From contig NZ_CP047024.1 of assembly GCF_009796745.1 (NCBI RefSeq), positions 4,901,708-4,965,707 on the forward strand: DNA of 64,000 nucleotides. The letters run 5' to 3'. Shown piece after piece: positions 36,801 to 46,700 of the stretch. Position 1 is the first letter of the stretch. Each line of letters opens with the position of its first letter. Below the pieces are notes generated by a model that saw only the letters and a program-made list of their open reading frames with translations, made no database searches and was not told the origin of the DNA. The translations under genes and the position numbers were made by a program. The stretch comes from Paraglaciecola sp. L1A13. Lineage in GTDB: Bacteria > Pseudomonadota > Gammaproteobacteria > Enterobacterales > Alteromonadaceae.

Positions 36801-36853
36801 AACTTACGCAATCTGGTGCTCGATACAACATTGGAGCAAGATATACCTTTTAA
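33812..36853 (+). CDS. TonB-dependent outer-membrane receptor (Caulobacter/alteromonad type)
   Basis: A 1013-aa outer-membrane beta barrel. The signal peptide (about residues 1-30, ending VMPVMA) is followed by a TonB-box-like DVEVIQVSGIRGSL. The plug domain has KFPDSNLAESLQRITGVSIDR and VTVRGFGAANNLITLNGRQLP, and the C-terminal strand ends in ARYTF with a terminal Phe. The length and the IRGSL opening are those of receptors for oligosaccharides or peptides in marine bacteria rather than siderophore receptors. The ATG at 33812 has AAGG upstream. Three genes with the same orientation follow (SapC, cupin, halogenase). Confidence 0.93.
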   Translation: MNSHTKFKKSLLTSSISVLLSSAAVMPVMAQEQAAQQDVEVIQVSGIRGSLLRAMDIKRDSSGIVDAISAEDMGKFPDSNLAESLQRITGVSIDRASGEGSQVTVRGFGAANNLITLNGRQLPTTTGSRTFDFANIASESVSGVEVYKTADASVTSGGIGATINLSTHRPFQSPATKATFGAKLVDDKSTDKGDKTPEISGLYSQTFADETFGISISGSYQERESGMQEFIDTQGYRASEYTNTGWGGVPAGAEGGTNRPTSGIYSNPQQPRYVFEERQRDRTNGQLVLQFRPTDNITTTLDYTLIRNNVEEQHTDASVWFGYAGDRSESIWAGEPNSVPLVYSEIYEINSDADLEDTSLTVGSWGREESIDSIGLNIEWLVNDDLELTLDHHSSEAEMKASDPRHGTRNNIQLPSYTRTRTGLDLTGELPGIATGSIENFNPNTMRLSGSWFANDFYTSEIDQTQVKGKYVLNDDTSIDFGVSINTVNNRYRHTQVQRADWGGVGVEGDFADVNWTEDTILDKFDAKSGNFEGTATQGEYDLFNRIWYADFDEIVRAAEFADPVANVDTVWGDCLAPEGASAGPNGEGHFCASTNWDAETNRFTEEETTSAFVQFHYDGELGDMPYNAHLGMRYEKTDITSTASAPGYSRVEWSEATSTAVTGVTGIETLKQSADYSQFLPSFNFNLSVTDDVIVRAALSKTISRAGYGALQGGTTISTAGSLSGYSGNSGNPGLRPLESVNYDLSAEWYYEEGSYVSLGYFRKDVTNWITTGTNNSTIFNLANPLDGEKFDAAVAALGAGATNQQLRTYIFENYADDPNVTPKFNENGELDGGTILGDSATDNLVNFRINVPINGDTEHTIDGIEFNVQHLFGESGFGAIVNYTMVDSGLEYDKSSLSDTEALVGLSDTANLVAFYDKDGLQARIAYNWRDEFLNERRVNGDLTAPIFTDAYYQIDFNVSYEVKQLEGLTVFLEGINITDEYINEFGRDNRLIYKLTQSGARYNIGARYTF

Positions 36854-36884
36854 TATTCTTCGCTAAAAATTTCAAAAAATTTGT

Positions 36885-36917
36885 CGCAGTACTTAAGACG
36901 TACTGCGGCTTTTGTCT
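36885..36917 (+). terminator. Hairpin after the TonB receptor gene
   Basis: CGCAGTAC (36885-36892) pairs perfectly with GTACTGCG (36900-36907), followed by GCTTTTGT. It may partly terminate transcription, leaving lower expression of the downstream SapC-cupin-halogenase genes. Confidence 0.6.
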
Positions 36918-36987
36918 AATTAAGCGAATGAACAAAATAATCGATAATGAACGTTAATTGGCAGTAATAAATAAAGATGGGGCTTAT

Positions 36988-37728
36988 ATGGCAAACCATG
37001 CATTACTAAATAGTATTGAGCATAGCGATTTACGTGTGATCACCCAAAGAGGTGATGAGTATGATGACAACCTTTGGTTTACACCCACATTCGTGGATGA
37101 AATACGCAGCGTACAAGCACATTACCCTATTGTATTTCATAAAAATCCTGAAAGTGGTCAATTCACCCCCATCACATTGTTTGGTTTTGAACAGCATGAA
37201 AACCTATTTTTACAAGATGATAAATGGGATGCAGCTTATCTACCTTTGTCAGTTCAACGATTGCCATTCTTTATTGGGAAACAGGAGATTACAACCGATG
37301 GCATAACAGAGCAGGAACGTGTTATTACTATCGATTTAGATTCACCTCGCGTGAGCAAAACTGAGGGCATTGAATTATTTTTAGAGTACGGGGGTAACAG
37401 TCCATATTTAGAAGATATAGCCACAATATTAGAAACACTGCACCACGGACTACAAGGCAACGAAGCATTCGTCAAAGCATTAACCACGCTCAATTTGCTT
37501 GAGTCGATGACGTTAGATATAACCTTAGATAATGGCGCAAATCATCAACTAATTGGCTTTTATACGATTAATGAAGAGGTACTTAATAATCTAAGTCCGG
37601 AGAATATAGTGCGCTTACACAATGCAGGTTACTTGCAAGCAACCTATCTTATTTTAGCCTCGCAAGTGCATTTCAGAGATTTAGTCGCCCGCAAAAATCA
37701 GCGTATTAGCCATACTGCAGATGAGTGA
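36988..37728 (+). CDS. SapC family protein
   Basis: A 246-aa soluble protein of the SapC family (PF07277 type). It begins MANHALLNSIEHSDLRV and has PIVFHKNPESGQFTPITLFGFEQ, the pattern typical of the group. WDAAYLPLSVQRLPFFIG and a C-terminal YLILASQVHFRDLVARKN complete the match. The ATG at 36988 has GGGG five bases upstream. These proteins are found with TonB receptors and halogenase-like flavoproteins in alteromonads and Caulobacter, but their biochemical role is unknown. The cupin gene begins three bases after its stop. Confidence 0.8.
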   Translation: MANHALLNSIEHSDLRVITQRGDEYDDNLWFTPTFVDEIRSVQAHYPIVFHKNPESGQFTPITLFGFEQHENLFLQDDKWDAAYLPLSVQRLPFFIGKQEITTDGITEQERVITIDLDSPRVSKTEGIELFLEYGGNSPYLEDIATILETLHHGLQGNEAFVKALTTLNLLESMTLDITLDNGANHQLIGFYTINEEVLNNLSPENIVRLHNAGYLQATYLILASQVHFRDLVARKNQRISHTADE

Positions 37729-37731
37729 GTT

Positions 37732-38775
37732 GTGAATTCTAAGGAGTCAATCACATATACTTCGCACGTTACACAAAGCGTAAAGTGTATCGAAGGTATT
37801 TCACCAGACAACCTACCATCAGCCTTACTTTCAAGTCATGAGCCAATCATTCTAAAAGGCTATTGCCAGCATTGGCCGCTTGTAAAGGCGGCAAAAAAAT
37901 CTGATTTAGCTGCTGCAAAACATTTATTACAGTTCGATCAAGGTAAACCGTTTAATGTCAGTTATCTGCCAGCATCGGAAAAAGGACGCGTATTTTACAA
38001 TCACGATATGTCGGGTTTCAATTTTCAGATAAAGCAACAAGCACTTACTCAAGTACTCGACGAAATCCTCAGCCGCGCTCAAGCTGAGAGCCAAGAATGT
38101 GTCTATGTTAGCGCCACCAGCATTGCCCAGAACTTACCCCTGCTACTTGAACAAATAGAATCTTTGCGTGACGTTAACGCGCCGCTGGTCAATATTTGGC
38201 TGGGTAATGCCAGTCTCATTGCCGCTCACTATGACTTTGCCCAAAATTTAGCCTGCTGTGCAGTAGGCAAACGCCGCTTTACCTTGTTTCCACCTGACCA
38301 AATAAAAAATCTTTACGTTGGCCCATTAGATAAAGCACCCGGTGGTCAGGCAATTAGTACAGTGGATTTTGCGGATCCTGATTTGACACTGCATCCAAAT
38401 TTTACTCACGCCCTTGAATCAGCCCAAGTAGCAGAACTCGACGCTGGTGATGCGCTTATTTTACCAAGTATGTGGTGGCATCATGTACAAGGGTTAAGTG
38501 GATTCAATGTGCTTATAACTCATTGGTGGCGCGATAGTCCTGCACAAATGGGCAGGCCGACTAATGCCTTGTTACTCGCCATGATGAGCCTACGAGATTT
38601 ACCGGAACATCAGCGAGATGCTTGGCGGCATTTATTTGATCATTATGTATTTGATTATCAAGAAAGTGATTACTCACATATACCGGATAAAGCTAAGAAT
38701 ATGTTAGCTAGCCCAATGGACGAATTAACCTTACGTAAATTACGTGCTGATTTACAAAATAAACTCAGACGTTAA
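37732..38775 (+). CDS. Cupin-like (JmjC/cupin_8) dioxygenase-type protein
   Basis: A 347-aa protein of the cupin_8 group that includes JmjC hydroxylases. NIWLGNASLIAAHYDFAQNLACCAVGKRRFTLFPP contains the HYD iron triad start (about residues 165-172), and the second His is in LPSMWWHHVQGL. This is the HxD...H set of Fe(II)/2-oxoglutarate enzymes, here HYD. EPIILKGYCQHWPL is the family N-terminal signature. The start is a GTG three bases after the SapC stop. Substrates of relatives are protein or amino-acid side chains; unknown here. Confidence 0.8.
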   Translation: MNSKESITYTSHVTQSVKCIEGISPDNLPSALLSSHEPIILKGYCQHWPLVKAAKKSDLAAAKHLLQFDQGKPFNVSYLPASEKGRVFYNHDMSGFNFQIKQQALTQVLDEILSRAQAESQECVYVSATSIAQNLPLLLEQIESLRDVNAPLVNIWLGNASLIAAHYDFAQNLACCAVGKRRFTLFPPDQIKNLYVGPLDKAPGGQAISTVDFADPDLTLHPNFTHALESAQVAELDAGDALILPSMWWHHVQGLSGFNVLITHWWRDSPAQMGRPTNALLLAMMSLRDLPEHQRDAWRHLFDHYVFDYQESDYSHIPDKAKNMLASPMDELTLRKLRADLQNKLRR

Positions 38776-38803
38776 TAAAGCAGATGCAGTACGAGTAATA
38801 ATA

Positions 38804-40294
38804 ATGAATGAATACGCTATTAAACATGTGGTTATCGCTGGTGGTGGCACCGCAGGATGGATGTCTGCAGCTGCCTTTGGTAAATTATTTGGCAAAAATA
38901 TTCAAGTGACGCTCGTTGAATCTGATGCGATCCCCACAGTAGGAGTTGGTGAAGCAACCATTCCTACTTTGCATCTATTTCATGATTTATTAAAAATCAA
39001 CGAGGCTGAATTTATGGCGGCAACTAACGCCACTTTTAAGCTAGGCATCATGTTCGAAAACTGGCTAGAAAAAAATCAATCTTACTTACATTCGTTCGGG
39101 CACTTCTCTCACGGGTGTTGGGCTGCGGGCTTTCAACATTTTTGGTTACGGGGTAAGAAATTAAAAATCGCTAGCGAAATTGGCGATTATTGCCCAGAGC
39201 ACCTTGCATGCAGATTAGGTAAATTTGCAACAGCCCCTAAACAAGAGAGAAATCATGCGTACCATTTTGACGCCAGTTTATATGCTAAATTTTTACGCGA
39301 TATCGCGCAAAAAAGTGGCGTAATGCGGGTAGAAGGTACAATTCAGCAGGTCAATTTAAATCACAATAACGGGGAGATTGAATCATTAGTGCTGGCGAAT
39401 GGACAGGTAATTAATGGTGATCTGTTTATTGATTGCAGCGGTTTTCGTGGTTTATTGATTGAACAGGCTCTTCACACTGGATATGAAGACTGGGGCCACT
39501 TATTACCCTGTGACAGCGCCGTAGCCGTGCAAACTGAGTTACATAATGATAGCGTGCCCTATACTCGCTCTATTGCTCATAATGCTGGCTGGCAGTGGCA
39601 AATCCCATTACAGAACCGTATGGGCAATGGCTTAGTGTTTTGTAGCAAGTACATGACCGACAACGACGCCCAACTGCAGCTACTGGCGAATATTCAAGGA
39701 AAACCTTTAAATACGCCTCGGGTGATCAAGTTCAAAACGGGTGTCAGACGTAAGCTGTGGAACAAAAATTGTGTCGCTATAGGTTTGGCTGGTGGTTTTA
39801 TAGAGCCGTTAGAATCAACCAGTATTCATCTTATTCAACAAAGTATCATTCGTCTTATGCAGTCCTTACCCACAAAGCGCATGGAGCCTGCCTTGGTGGA
39901 TAAATTCAACTCAACCATGCGAAATGAAATCGACAATATTCGAGACTTTATCATCTTGCATTACCACGCTACCGCGCGCAAAGACTCTAGATTTTGGCGC
40001 TATTGTAAAGATATGTCGATACCTGATACTTTGCGGGTGCGTATGGAACAATTCGTTCAACGGGGTCATGTGTATCAGGGCAATGGTGAATTATTCGGTG
40101 AAGCGTCATGGTTACAAGTGATGCTAGGTCAGGGCATAAAGCCTGAAGCTTACCACCCCATAGTCGATTCAATGTCTGAGCAAGAACTAACGATGTTTTT
40201 ATCAAACAGTAAACATCAAACGGCTAGGCGAGTGAGTACGTTACCGAACCACTTAGATTTTATTCACCATTACTGTAGAAGTCCGACGATTTAA
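38804..40294 (+). CDS. Tryptophan-halogenase-like FAD-dependent monooxygenase
   Basis: A 496-aa flavoprotein. The FAD-binding motif is AGGGTAGWMSA (about residues 12-22). The active-site lysine is in NATFKLGIMFENW, the halogenase signature WxWxIP is present as WQWQIP, and EPLESTSIHLIQQ carries the conserved Glu. These are hallmarks of PrnA/RebH-type halogenases, yet alteromonad members of this cluster type are numerous and their substrates unknown, so halogenation of free tryptophan should not be assumed. The ATG at 38804 begins the match; a longer frame overlapping the cupin gene is less likely. It is last in the SapC-cupin-halogenase operon. Confidence 0.85.
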   Translation: MNEYAIKHVVIAGGGTAGWMSAAAFGKLFGKNIQVTLVESDAIPTVGVGEATIPTLHLFHDLLKINEAEFMAATNATFKLGIMFENWLEKNQSYLHSFGHFSHGCWAAGFQHFWLRGKKLKIASEIGDYCPEHLACRLGKFATAPKQERNHAYHFDASLYAKFLRDIAQKSGVMRVEGTIQQVNLNHNNGEIESLVLANGQVINGDLFIDCSGFRGLLIEQALHTGYEDWGHLLPCDSAVAVQTELHNDSVPYTRSIAHNAGWQWQIPLQNRMGNGLVFCSKYMTDNDAQLQLLANIQGKPLNTPRVIKFKTGVRRKLWNKNCVAIGLAGGFIEPLESTSIHLIQQSIIRLMQSLPTKRMEPALVDKFNSTMRNEIDNIRDFIILHYHATARKDSRFWRYCKDMSIPDTLRVRMEQFVQRGHVYQGNGELFGEASWLQVMLGQGIKPEAYHPIVDSMSEQELTMFLSNSKHQTARRVSTLPNHLDFIHHYCRSPTI

Positions 40295-40406
40295 CAAAAC
40301 ATTCTCAATATCTAAGATCCATTGCAAAAATCCATTAATGTGTTCATAAAGTTTTGTTAGTAAGTACACACAATGATTAAAAGGCTTTAAATATAAAATA
40401 AGGCAG

Positions 40407-40787
40407 TTAAGAGTTCAGTTTCCATAACATCTCGTCGAGTGTTGGTCGCCATTGAAAAGTAGCGAGTTTCACCCTATTTGCAATAACCGCTACATTTTCT
40501 TCCTGTAATAAACCGGCTTGAAGCAACGCTTGTTCTGAGCCGACGGGAAAAGCAAGTTGTCCCGTTGAGCGCAACACACGGTACCAAGGAACAAACATAT
40601 CTTTAGGAACAAAACCAAGAGATTTCCCCACCAGCCTAGCGCGTCCAGGTAATCCCGCCAGATCGGCAATCTGCCCATAACTAGCAACCTTTCCTTTTGG
40701 GATAACGCAAACTGTTTGCCAAATTTGGTTATAATATGTCTTTTTCACCATAGTCATGACTCGATAGAATGGTTGTTCAGCCCCCAT
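40407..40787 (-). CDS. Alkyltransferase-like protein (ATL, MGMT family without catalytic Cys)
   Basis: A 126-aa DNA-repair accessory protein. It has the MGMT C-terminal fold: IPKGKVASYGQIADLAGLPGRARLVGKSL, then VPWYRVLRSTGQL. The alkyl-acceptor motif PCHR of MGMT is PWYR here, with Trp in place of Cys, the mark of ATL proteins such as E. coli YbaZ. These bind O6-alkylguanine and hand it to nucleotide excision repair. Several in-frame starts exist; I favour the ATG at 40787 with GAAGG just upstream, but this is uncertain. It is divergent from the DTW gene. Confidence 0.85.
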   Translation of the reverse strand: MGAEQPFYRVMTMVKKTYYNQIWQTVCVIPKGKVASYGQIADLAGLPGRARLVGKSLGFVPKDMFVPWYRVLRSTGQLAFPVGSEQALLQAGLLQEENVAVIANRVKLATFQWRPTLDEMLWKLNS

Positions 40788-40877
40788 TATGCCTTCATCG
40801 ATGAGAATCCCCATGCTCAAACACGTTTATTTGTCATCAATAGCATACTTAAACTCTGACTCTTTTGGTTTAGGGTT

Positions 40878-41477
40878 ATGAGTAGAGTTATATGTACACA
40901 CTGCGATTATCCACAATCAGTGTGTATGTGTAATTTGCTATGTACTGTCACTAGCACGCAGGAAGTTATTATTCTGCAGCATCCTAGTGAAGTTAATCAC
41001 GCTAAGAGTAGTGTGAAATTAATCCGCTTATGTGTTCCAAATAGTCAAATATGGGTGGGTGAGACAGCACACGACTTCTGCCAGCTTATTGATGATTTGA
41101 AAGAACAAAAGCGAAAGGCATGTGTCGTTTATCCAAGTCAAAATAGCATTCCATTGGAATCGATAGACAATAGAGAACGTCGCAATGTTGATACGCTTAT
41201 ATTACTTGATGCGACTTGGCGTAAGGCTTATAAAATGTGGCAATTAAACCCTTGGTTACATGACTTACCCGCATGGAACTTTGCTGAGCCACCCAAAGGA
41301 AAATATCAGATCCGCAATACAACAGTTGAATCAGGCTTATCAACACTTGAGGCATTGGCGCAAACGCTGTACCTCACCCAGGGAATTGATAAAACCCCAT
41401 TACTTGAAACGTTTATGGGTATGCAAGCACGGGTATTCGCACGTCATTTATCCAATCAGTTAAGCCAAGACCAGTAA
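40878..41477 (+). CDS. DTW-domain tRNA-uridine aminocarboxypropyltransferase family protein
   Basis: A 199-aa enzyme of the DTW/TapT family. The N-terminal zinc-binding CTHCDYPQSVCMCN (Cys at 6, 9, 16 and 18) is followed by the HPSEVNHAKSSVKL stretch and the signature LLDATWRKAYKMW (the D-x-T-W motif). RNTTVESGLSTLEA follows and binds SAM in relatives. Members add the 3-amino-3-carboxypropyl group to uridine in tRNA; E. coli TapT acts at position 47. Which tRNA position is modified here is not known. Confidence 0.85.
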   Translation: MSRVICTHCDYPQSVCMCNLLCTVTSTQEVIILQHPSEVNHAKSSVKLIRLCVPNSQIWVGETAHDFCQLIDDLKEQKRKACVVYPSQNSIPLESIDNRERRNVDTLILLDATWRKAYKMWQLNPWLHDLPAWNFAEPPKGKYQIRNTTVESGLSTLEALAQTLYLTQGIDKTPLLETFMGMQARVFARHLSNQLSQDQ

Positions 41478-41686
41478 AACTTAGAAAATATTATAATAAC
41501 CACACTTTTTTTATGGAAAACGGCCCAAAAAGGTAAAAACACTAACCTTATCTAGTCTTTGTCATGCATAATTTGAATTAGTCGTTGATTGGCGACAATA
41601 TTTTATTATTTTGCGGAAGCTACTACCGCGGTTTTGTGACGTTGGGTTGGAAACATAGAGAGTCTAGTGAGTATGTTGGTGTTATT

Positions 41687-44600
41687 TTGAAAATAGCTAT
41701 TTTTTTCGCTTTTATGTTGTGCTGTTTTAGTGTCGATACTGAAGCGCAAAGCATCACAGTTCCGCATTTTTCAACATCAGAAATAACGCAAAGTGACATT
41801 AGTACTCAATTGACTTACTTGAGTATAGGTAGTGCTCAACTTCCTAACTATCAAAGCGCTTTGAAAGACTGGCTACACTCTTTTAAAGAGCGAGATATGA
41901 GTAGCCCATTTAAAGACAGATACGTTACCGCCTTCGAAATTTATAACGATACCAAAAATAAAAATTGGTTTCTTCATTCCAATGGATCCGTTGTCGAGAC
42001 GTTACAAATATCCGTGTACAAAAATAACAACGCTGCACTGACAACGCTATCTGGATTAGATCACGAAAATAGTTATCCGTTACATTATGGCAGTCATATA
42101 ACCGTGCAACCGGGTGAAACGATTACAGTACTAATGCTATTCAGTAGTGACTTTTTCTTTGCACCGATGAAGATAAAGCTACAAACCCAAGACCATATGA
42201 AGCACATTGTGGCTATTCAAAATGTCACCTTATTTACCTGCTTCGGAATTTGCTTAGCGTTGGGTTTATATAACCTATTTATCTTTATTGTTATGCGTGA
42301 TAACCAATACCTTTATTACGCGCTGTCTACACTATTTTATGCCAGTTCATGGGCTGCTCTTTTCGGCGTATTTGAGTATTTAAATCTATTCAGTACAAAA
42401 ATTTGGCTAATGCCGGGATTTTTACTCGGTTCAGCGTTTTCCGCATTTTTTCAAATTGCTTTTTTCCGTCTGAATATTACATCTAAACGTATTATGTACC
42501 TTCTATTGGTAGTGGGTTGCTTGTGCTTATTGTTACTTCCGCTAGCATTTTATAGCCAAGCGATGGGCTTAATAGCCGTATCCATAATGAGTACAGCCGT
42601 TTTATTAATCGGTCTAGGTGTAGGTATCGTTGCATGGAAACAAGGGTATAAACCAGCTCGTTATTTTGTTATTGCTCTAATTTGTGTGATAGCGCCAAAT
42701 ATCATTGGCAACTTATTAAATTTAAGAATATTGCCTGGTATCGGTAACATAGATATCTATTTATTAGGCTTTGTTGGTATTGCCGCAGATTCCTTGATTT
42801 TAGCATTTGCGCTCGCCGAAAAGATGCGCTTGATAAATTTACGCAATAACCAACTTAAATCTCAGTTAGAACACGCTGTCGAGCTTCGTACTCAGGCTCT
42901 AGTAGAAGCGAATCAAAATTTAGCCCTGTCTAATCGCAATCTTGTTGAAGCAAATTCAGCTAAAGATCACTTCTTAGCCAATATGAGTCACGAAATTCGC
43001 ACGCCTCTTACCTCCATCATGGGATATGCAGACGGAATATTATTAGGCGATATCGACAAAGCCGAGCAAGAACGCGTGACTAATATTATTTATCAAAACG
43101 GCGCACATTTGCTGCATATTATTAATGATATTCTTGATCTCAGTAAAATTGATGCCAACAAACTCGACTTCGACGCCTCACCTTGCCATTTGTTTTCTTT
43201 ACTCGGGGAAATAGAGTCAGTGGTGAGTAAAAGGGCAAAAGACAAAGGCTTACGTTTTCGCATAGATTATGTATTTCCGCTGCCTGAAAAAATTATTACT
43301 GACGCGACTCGGCTCAAACAAATATTATTTAATTTAACAAACAACGCGCTGAAATTTACACACCTCGGGCATATTCGTTTACACGTCAGTATCTTGGATT
43401 CGATGCTGGTAATCGAGGTGATCGATTCCGGAGAAGGGATCAGTCAAGGTGATTTACATAAGCTTTTTAATCCCTTTACTCAAGCCGATAGCTTGATCAA
43501 TCGCCAAGTAGGAGGTACAGGTTTAGGTTTGAGTATAGCGAAGCGCTTAGCCCAAGGGTTAGGTGGCGACATCAAGGCCAAAAGTCAGCCCCGCCAAGGC
43601 AGTAACTTTACTATTACGATTAAACTGGTTACCCCTAAGGACACACCTTGGTTAAGTACCGCGCAGGAAGTTGACCTTTCAAACATTAATCAGGTTGTTC
43701 ATTCTCCGAAATTACCTCTTTTAGGTGCTTGTAAGGTGTTACTCGCTGATGATCACCCAAACAATCGAGAGCTCGTGGCTTTACTGCTAAAACGCATGAA
43801 TATAGCGGTAACTGAAGTTGCAACAGGTCGACAAGCTTTGAACGTATTACAGACCGAACAATTTAATTTGTTACTACTTGATATTCATATGCCGGAACTT
43901 GATGGAGTGGAAACACTAAAACAAATCCGTAGTTTGGGAATTACCACGCCCGCTATCGCTTTGACTGCCAACACGATGAAGCATGAAGTCGATTATTATT
44001 TACGAATTGGTTTTACCGATCATTTAGCCAAGCCCATTGAACGAAATATATTCGTTAATAAAGTCAGCCGTTACCTTAACTTAACAACTCCGGATAAAGT
44101 GAAAGTCGCCGACGAAAAAATGCTGCCTCTAATCAATGGATACATTGCAGATTTACGCAATGAGCTGGCCATTATAGAGAAAGCTTGGCTAAATAAAGAT
44201 TTAACAGCGATCACTGAATCAATCCATAAAATTAAGGGTGCTGCTGGCTCATTTGGCTTAGCCAATATAAGTGAGGTATTTAAATCTTATGAAAGACTTA
44301 TCGCAGATAATGACGAATTTACGTTAACAAAAAGCATAGCGAAAACACTTAAATACACCCATATGTGCCTCGGTCTACCAGGAGTAGACTTAGCTCAAGC
44401 AATCGTAAACTTTAACCAGTCACTTGAAACATACTTAGCGCAATTGCCGGCCGCTATTTCGCGCAGTGAAGCTGCGATTGATGATGTTATTAAATTAATG
44501 AGAAAAGGAGACACGTTTACAGCCTTAAAAATAGTCGCTCTTTTACAGCAAGCTTTTGCAGATAACGCGTTTACACACGCCAATATTTATCTTGAACAAC

Positions 44601-44704
44601 TTTCGTCTTTACTGATCACCGGCGAACAAAACATAAGTGTATACGAAGACGCTATTGAACCGATTAAAATAGCTCTTCAAAGGCTATCAGAGACGTTGAA
44701 ATAA
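41687..44704 (+). CDS. 7TMR-DISM hybrid sensor histidine kinase with receiver and HPt domains
   Basis: An inner-membrane hybrid kinase of about 1005 aa. After a signal peptide comes an extracellular sensory domain (7TMR-DISMED2-like, about 25-170), seven transmembrane helices (about 180-375), a short coiled linker and HisKA with NMSHEIRTPL (His435). HATPase follows with FNLTNNALKFTH and GGTGLGLSIA, then a receiver with phospho-acceptor Asp732 in LLLLDIHMPELDG and an HPt domain with ESIHKIKGAAGSFGL (His847). All phosphorelay residues are intact. Start uncertain: the TTG at 41687 gives a good signal peptide; the frame stays open to 41585. No cognate response regulator is nearby. Confidence 0.88.
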   Translation: MKIAIFFAFMLCCFSVDTEAQSITVPHFSTSEITQSDISTQLTYLSIGSAQLPNYQSALKDWLHSFKERDMSSPFKDRYVTAFEIYNDTKNKNWFLHSNGSVVETLQISVYKNNNAALTTLSGLDHENSYPLHYGSHITVQPGETITVLMLFSSDFFFAPMKIKLQTQDHMKHIVAIQNVTLFTCFGICLALGLYNLFIFIVMRDNQYLYYALSTLFYASSWAALFGVFEYLNLFSTKIWLMPGFLLGSAFSAFFQIAFFRLNITSKRIMYLLLVVGCLCLLLLPLAFYSQAMGLIAVSIMSTAVLLIGLGVGIVAWKQGYKPARYFVIALICVIAPNIIGNLLNLRILPGIGNIDIYLLGFVGIAADSLILAFALAEKMRLINLRNNQLKSQLEHAVELRTQALVEANQNLALSNRNLVEANSAKDHFLANMSHEIRTPLTSIMGYADGILLGDIDKAEQERVTNIIYQNGAHLLHIINDILDLSKIDANKLDFDASPCHLFSLLGEIESVVSKRAKDKGLRFRIDYVFPLPEKIITDATRLKQILFNLTNNALKFTHLGHIRLHVSILDSMLVIEVIDSGEGISQGDLHKLFNPFTQADSLINRQVGGTGLGLSIAKRLAQGLGGDIKAKSQPRQGSNFTITIKLVTPKDTPWLSTAQEVDLSNINQVVHSPKLPLLGACKVLLADDHPNNRELVALLLKRMNIAVTEVATGRQALNVLQTEQFNLLLLDIHMPELDGVETLKQIRSLGITTPAIALTANTMKHEVDYYLRIGFTDHLAKPIERNIFVNKVSRYLNLTTPDKVKVADEKMLPLINGYIADLRNELAIIEKAWLNKDLTAITESIHKIKGAAGSFGLANISEVFKSYERLIADNDEFTLTKSIAKTLKYTHMCLGLPGVDLAQAIVNFNQSLETYLAQLPAAISRSEAAIDDVIKLMRKGDTFTALKIVALLQQAFADNAFTHANIYLEQLSSLLITGEQNISVYEDAIEPIKIALQRLSETLK

Positions 44705-44774
44705 GATATTAATGTGCTAACACCAATAAAAGAATAATTGAAGTGCGACGCCTCTGCTGCGTTTATTTTGGAGA

Positions 44775-44800
44775 CAAAAAACCCGGCTTATAGCCGGGTT
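44775..44800 (-). terminator. Terminator of the atp operon
   Basis: ACCCGGCT (44781-44788) pairs perfectly with AGCCGGGT (44792-44799). On the minus strand the stem is followed by six T, the classic terminator form. It lies 27 bases beyond the atpC stop and may also stop the convergent kinase transcript. Confidence 0.92.
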
Positions 44801-44812
44801 TCACATGAAACA
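44797..44812. promoter_or_regulatory. Candidate parS site at the end of the atp operon
   Basis: GGTTTCACATGAAACA differs from the parS consensus TGTTTCACGTGAAACA at two positions (first base and one central base) and keeps the inverted TTTCA and TGAAA arms. It overlaps the right edge of the atp terminator, in non-coding DNA 8 kb from parAB and 12 kb from oriC. Whether ParB binds it is not known. Confidence 0.4.
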
Positions 44813-44826
44813 ATTTAGCATTTCAA

Positions 44827-45240
44827 TTATTTGCGAAGTTTGCGAATCAATCGTAACTGCGCGATGGTTTCGGCAAGCTCTGCAGCAGCTTCTGCATATT
44901 CAAAATCAGCGCTTGGATTCGCAATATGTTCTTCAAGGCGCTTTTTCGCCTCTAAAACGGCTTGCTCATCTAAATCTGACGCGCGAACTGCTGTATCCGC
45001 TAGTACTGATATGTGACCGGGTTGTACTTCAAGTACGCCGCCAGCAACATAAATCAATTCTTCTTCGCCGAACTGCTTAACCACATTAACCATTCCAGCT
45101 TTTATGGTAGTAAGCAAAGGAGCATGACCGTACTGAACACCAAGCTCACCTTCACTTCCGGTAACTTGAATGCTCTGTACTAATCCAGAAAATATACTAT
45201 CTTCTGCGCTTACCACATTCAGTTGAATTGTCATTGCCAT
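44827..45240 (-). CDS. atpC: ATP synthase F1 epsilon subunit
   Basis: Part of the central stalk, couples rotation to catalysis and inhibits ATP hydrolysis. The ATG at 45240 has a perfect AGGAGG four bases upstream and gives a 137-aa protein beginning [19 protein letters not shown], close to the 139-aa E. coli subunit. The beta sandwich has [19 protein letters not shown], and the C-terminal two helices (about 90-137) are present. It is the last gene of the operon, separated from atpD by a hairpin with a U-tract. Confidence 0.95.
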   Translation of the reverse strand: MAMTIQLNVVSAEDSIFSGLVQSIQVTGSEGELGVQYGHAPLLTTIKAGMVNVVKQFGEEELIYVAGGVLEVQPGHISVLADTAVRASDLDEQAVLEAKKRLEEHIANPSADFEYAEAAAELAETIAQLRLIRKLRK

Positions 45241-45251
45241 AAAACCTCCTA

Positions 45252-45283
45252 ACAAAAAAAATCAAACGTATCCGAAGATACGC

Positions 45284-45286
<3 letters not shown>
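45252..45286 (-). terminator. Hairpin plus U-tract between atpD and atpC
   Basis: On the minus strand CGTATC-TTCG-GATACG (45282-45267), a stem with a very stable UUCG loop extended by weaker pairs, is followed by TTTGATTTTTTTT. It starts at the atpD stop codon and precedes the atpC ribosome binding site. It has the form of a rho-independent terminator or attenuator inside the operon. Confidence 0.7.
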
Positions 45287-46687
<1,401 letters not shown>

Positions 46688-46700
46688 CTAAAACCTTTGC

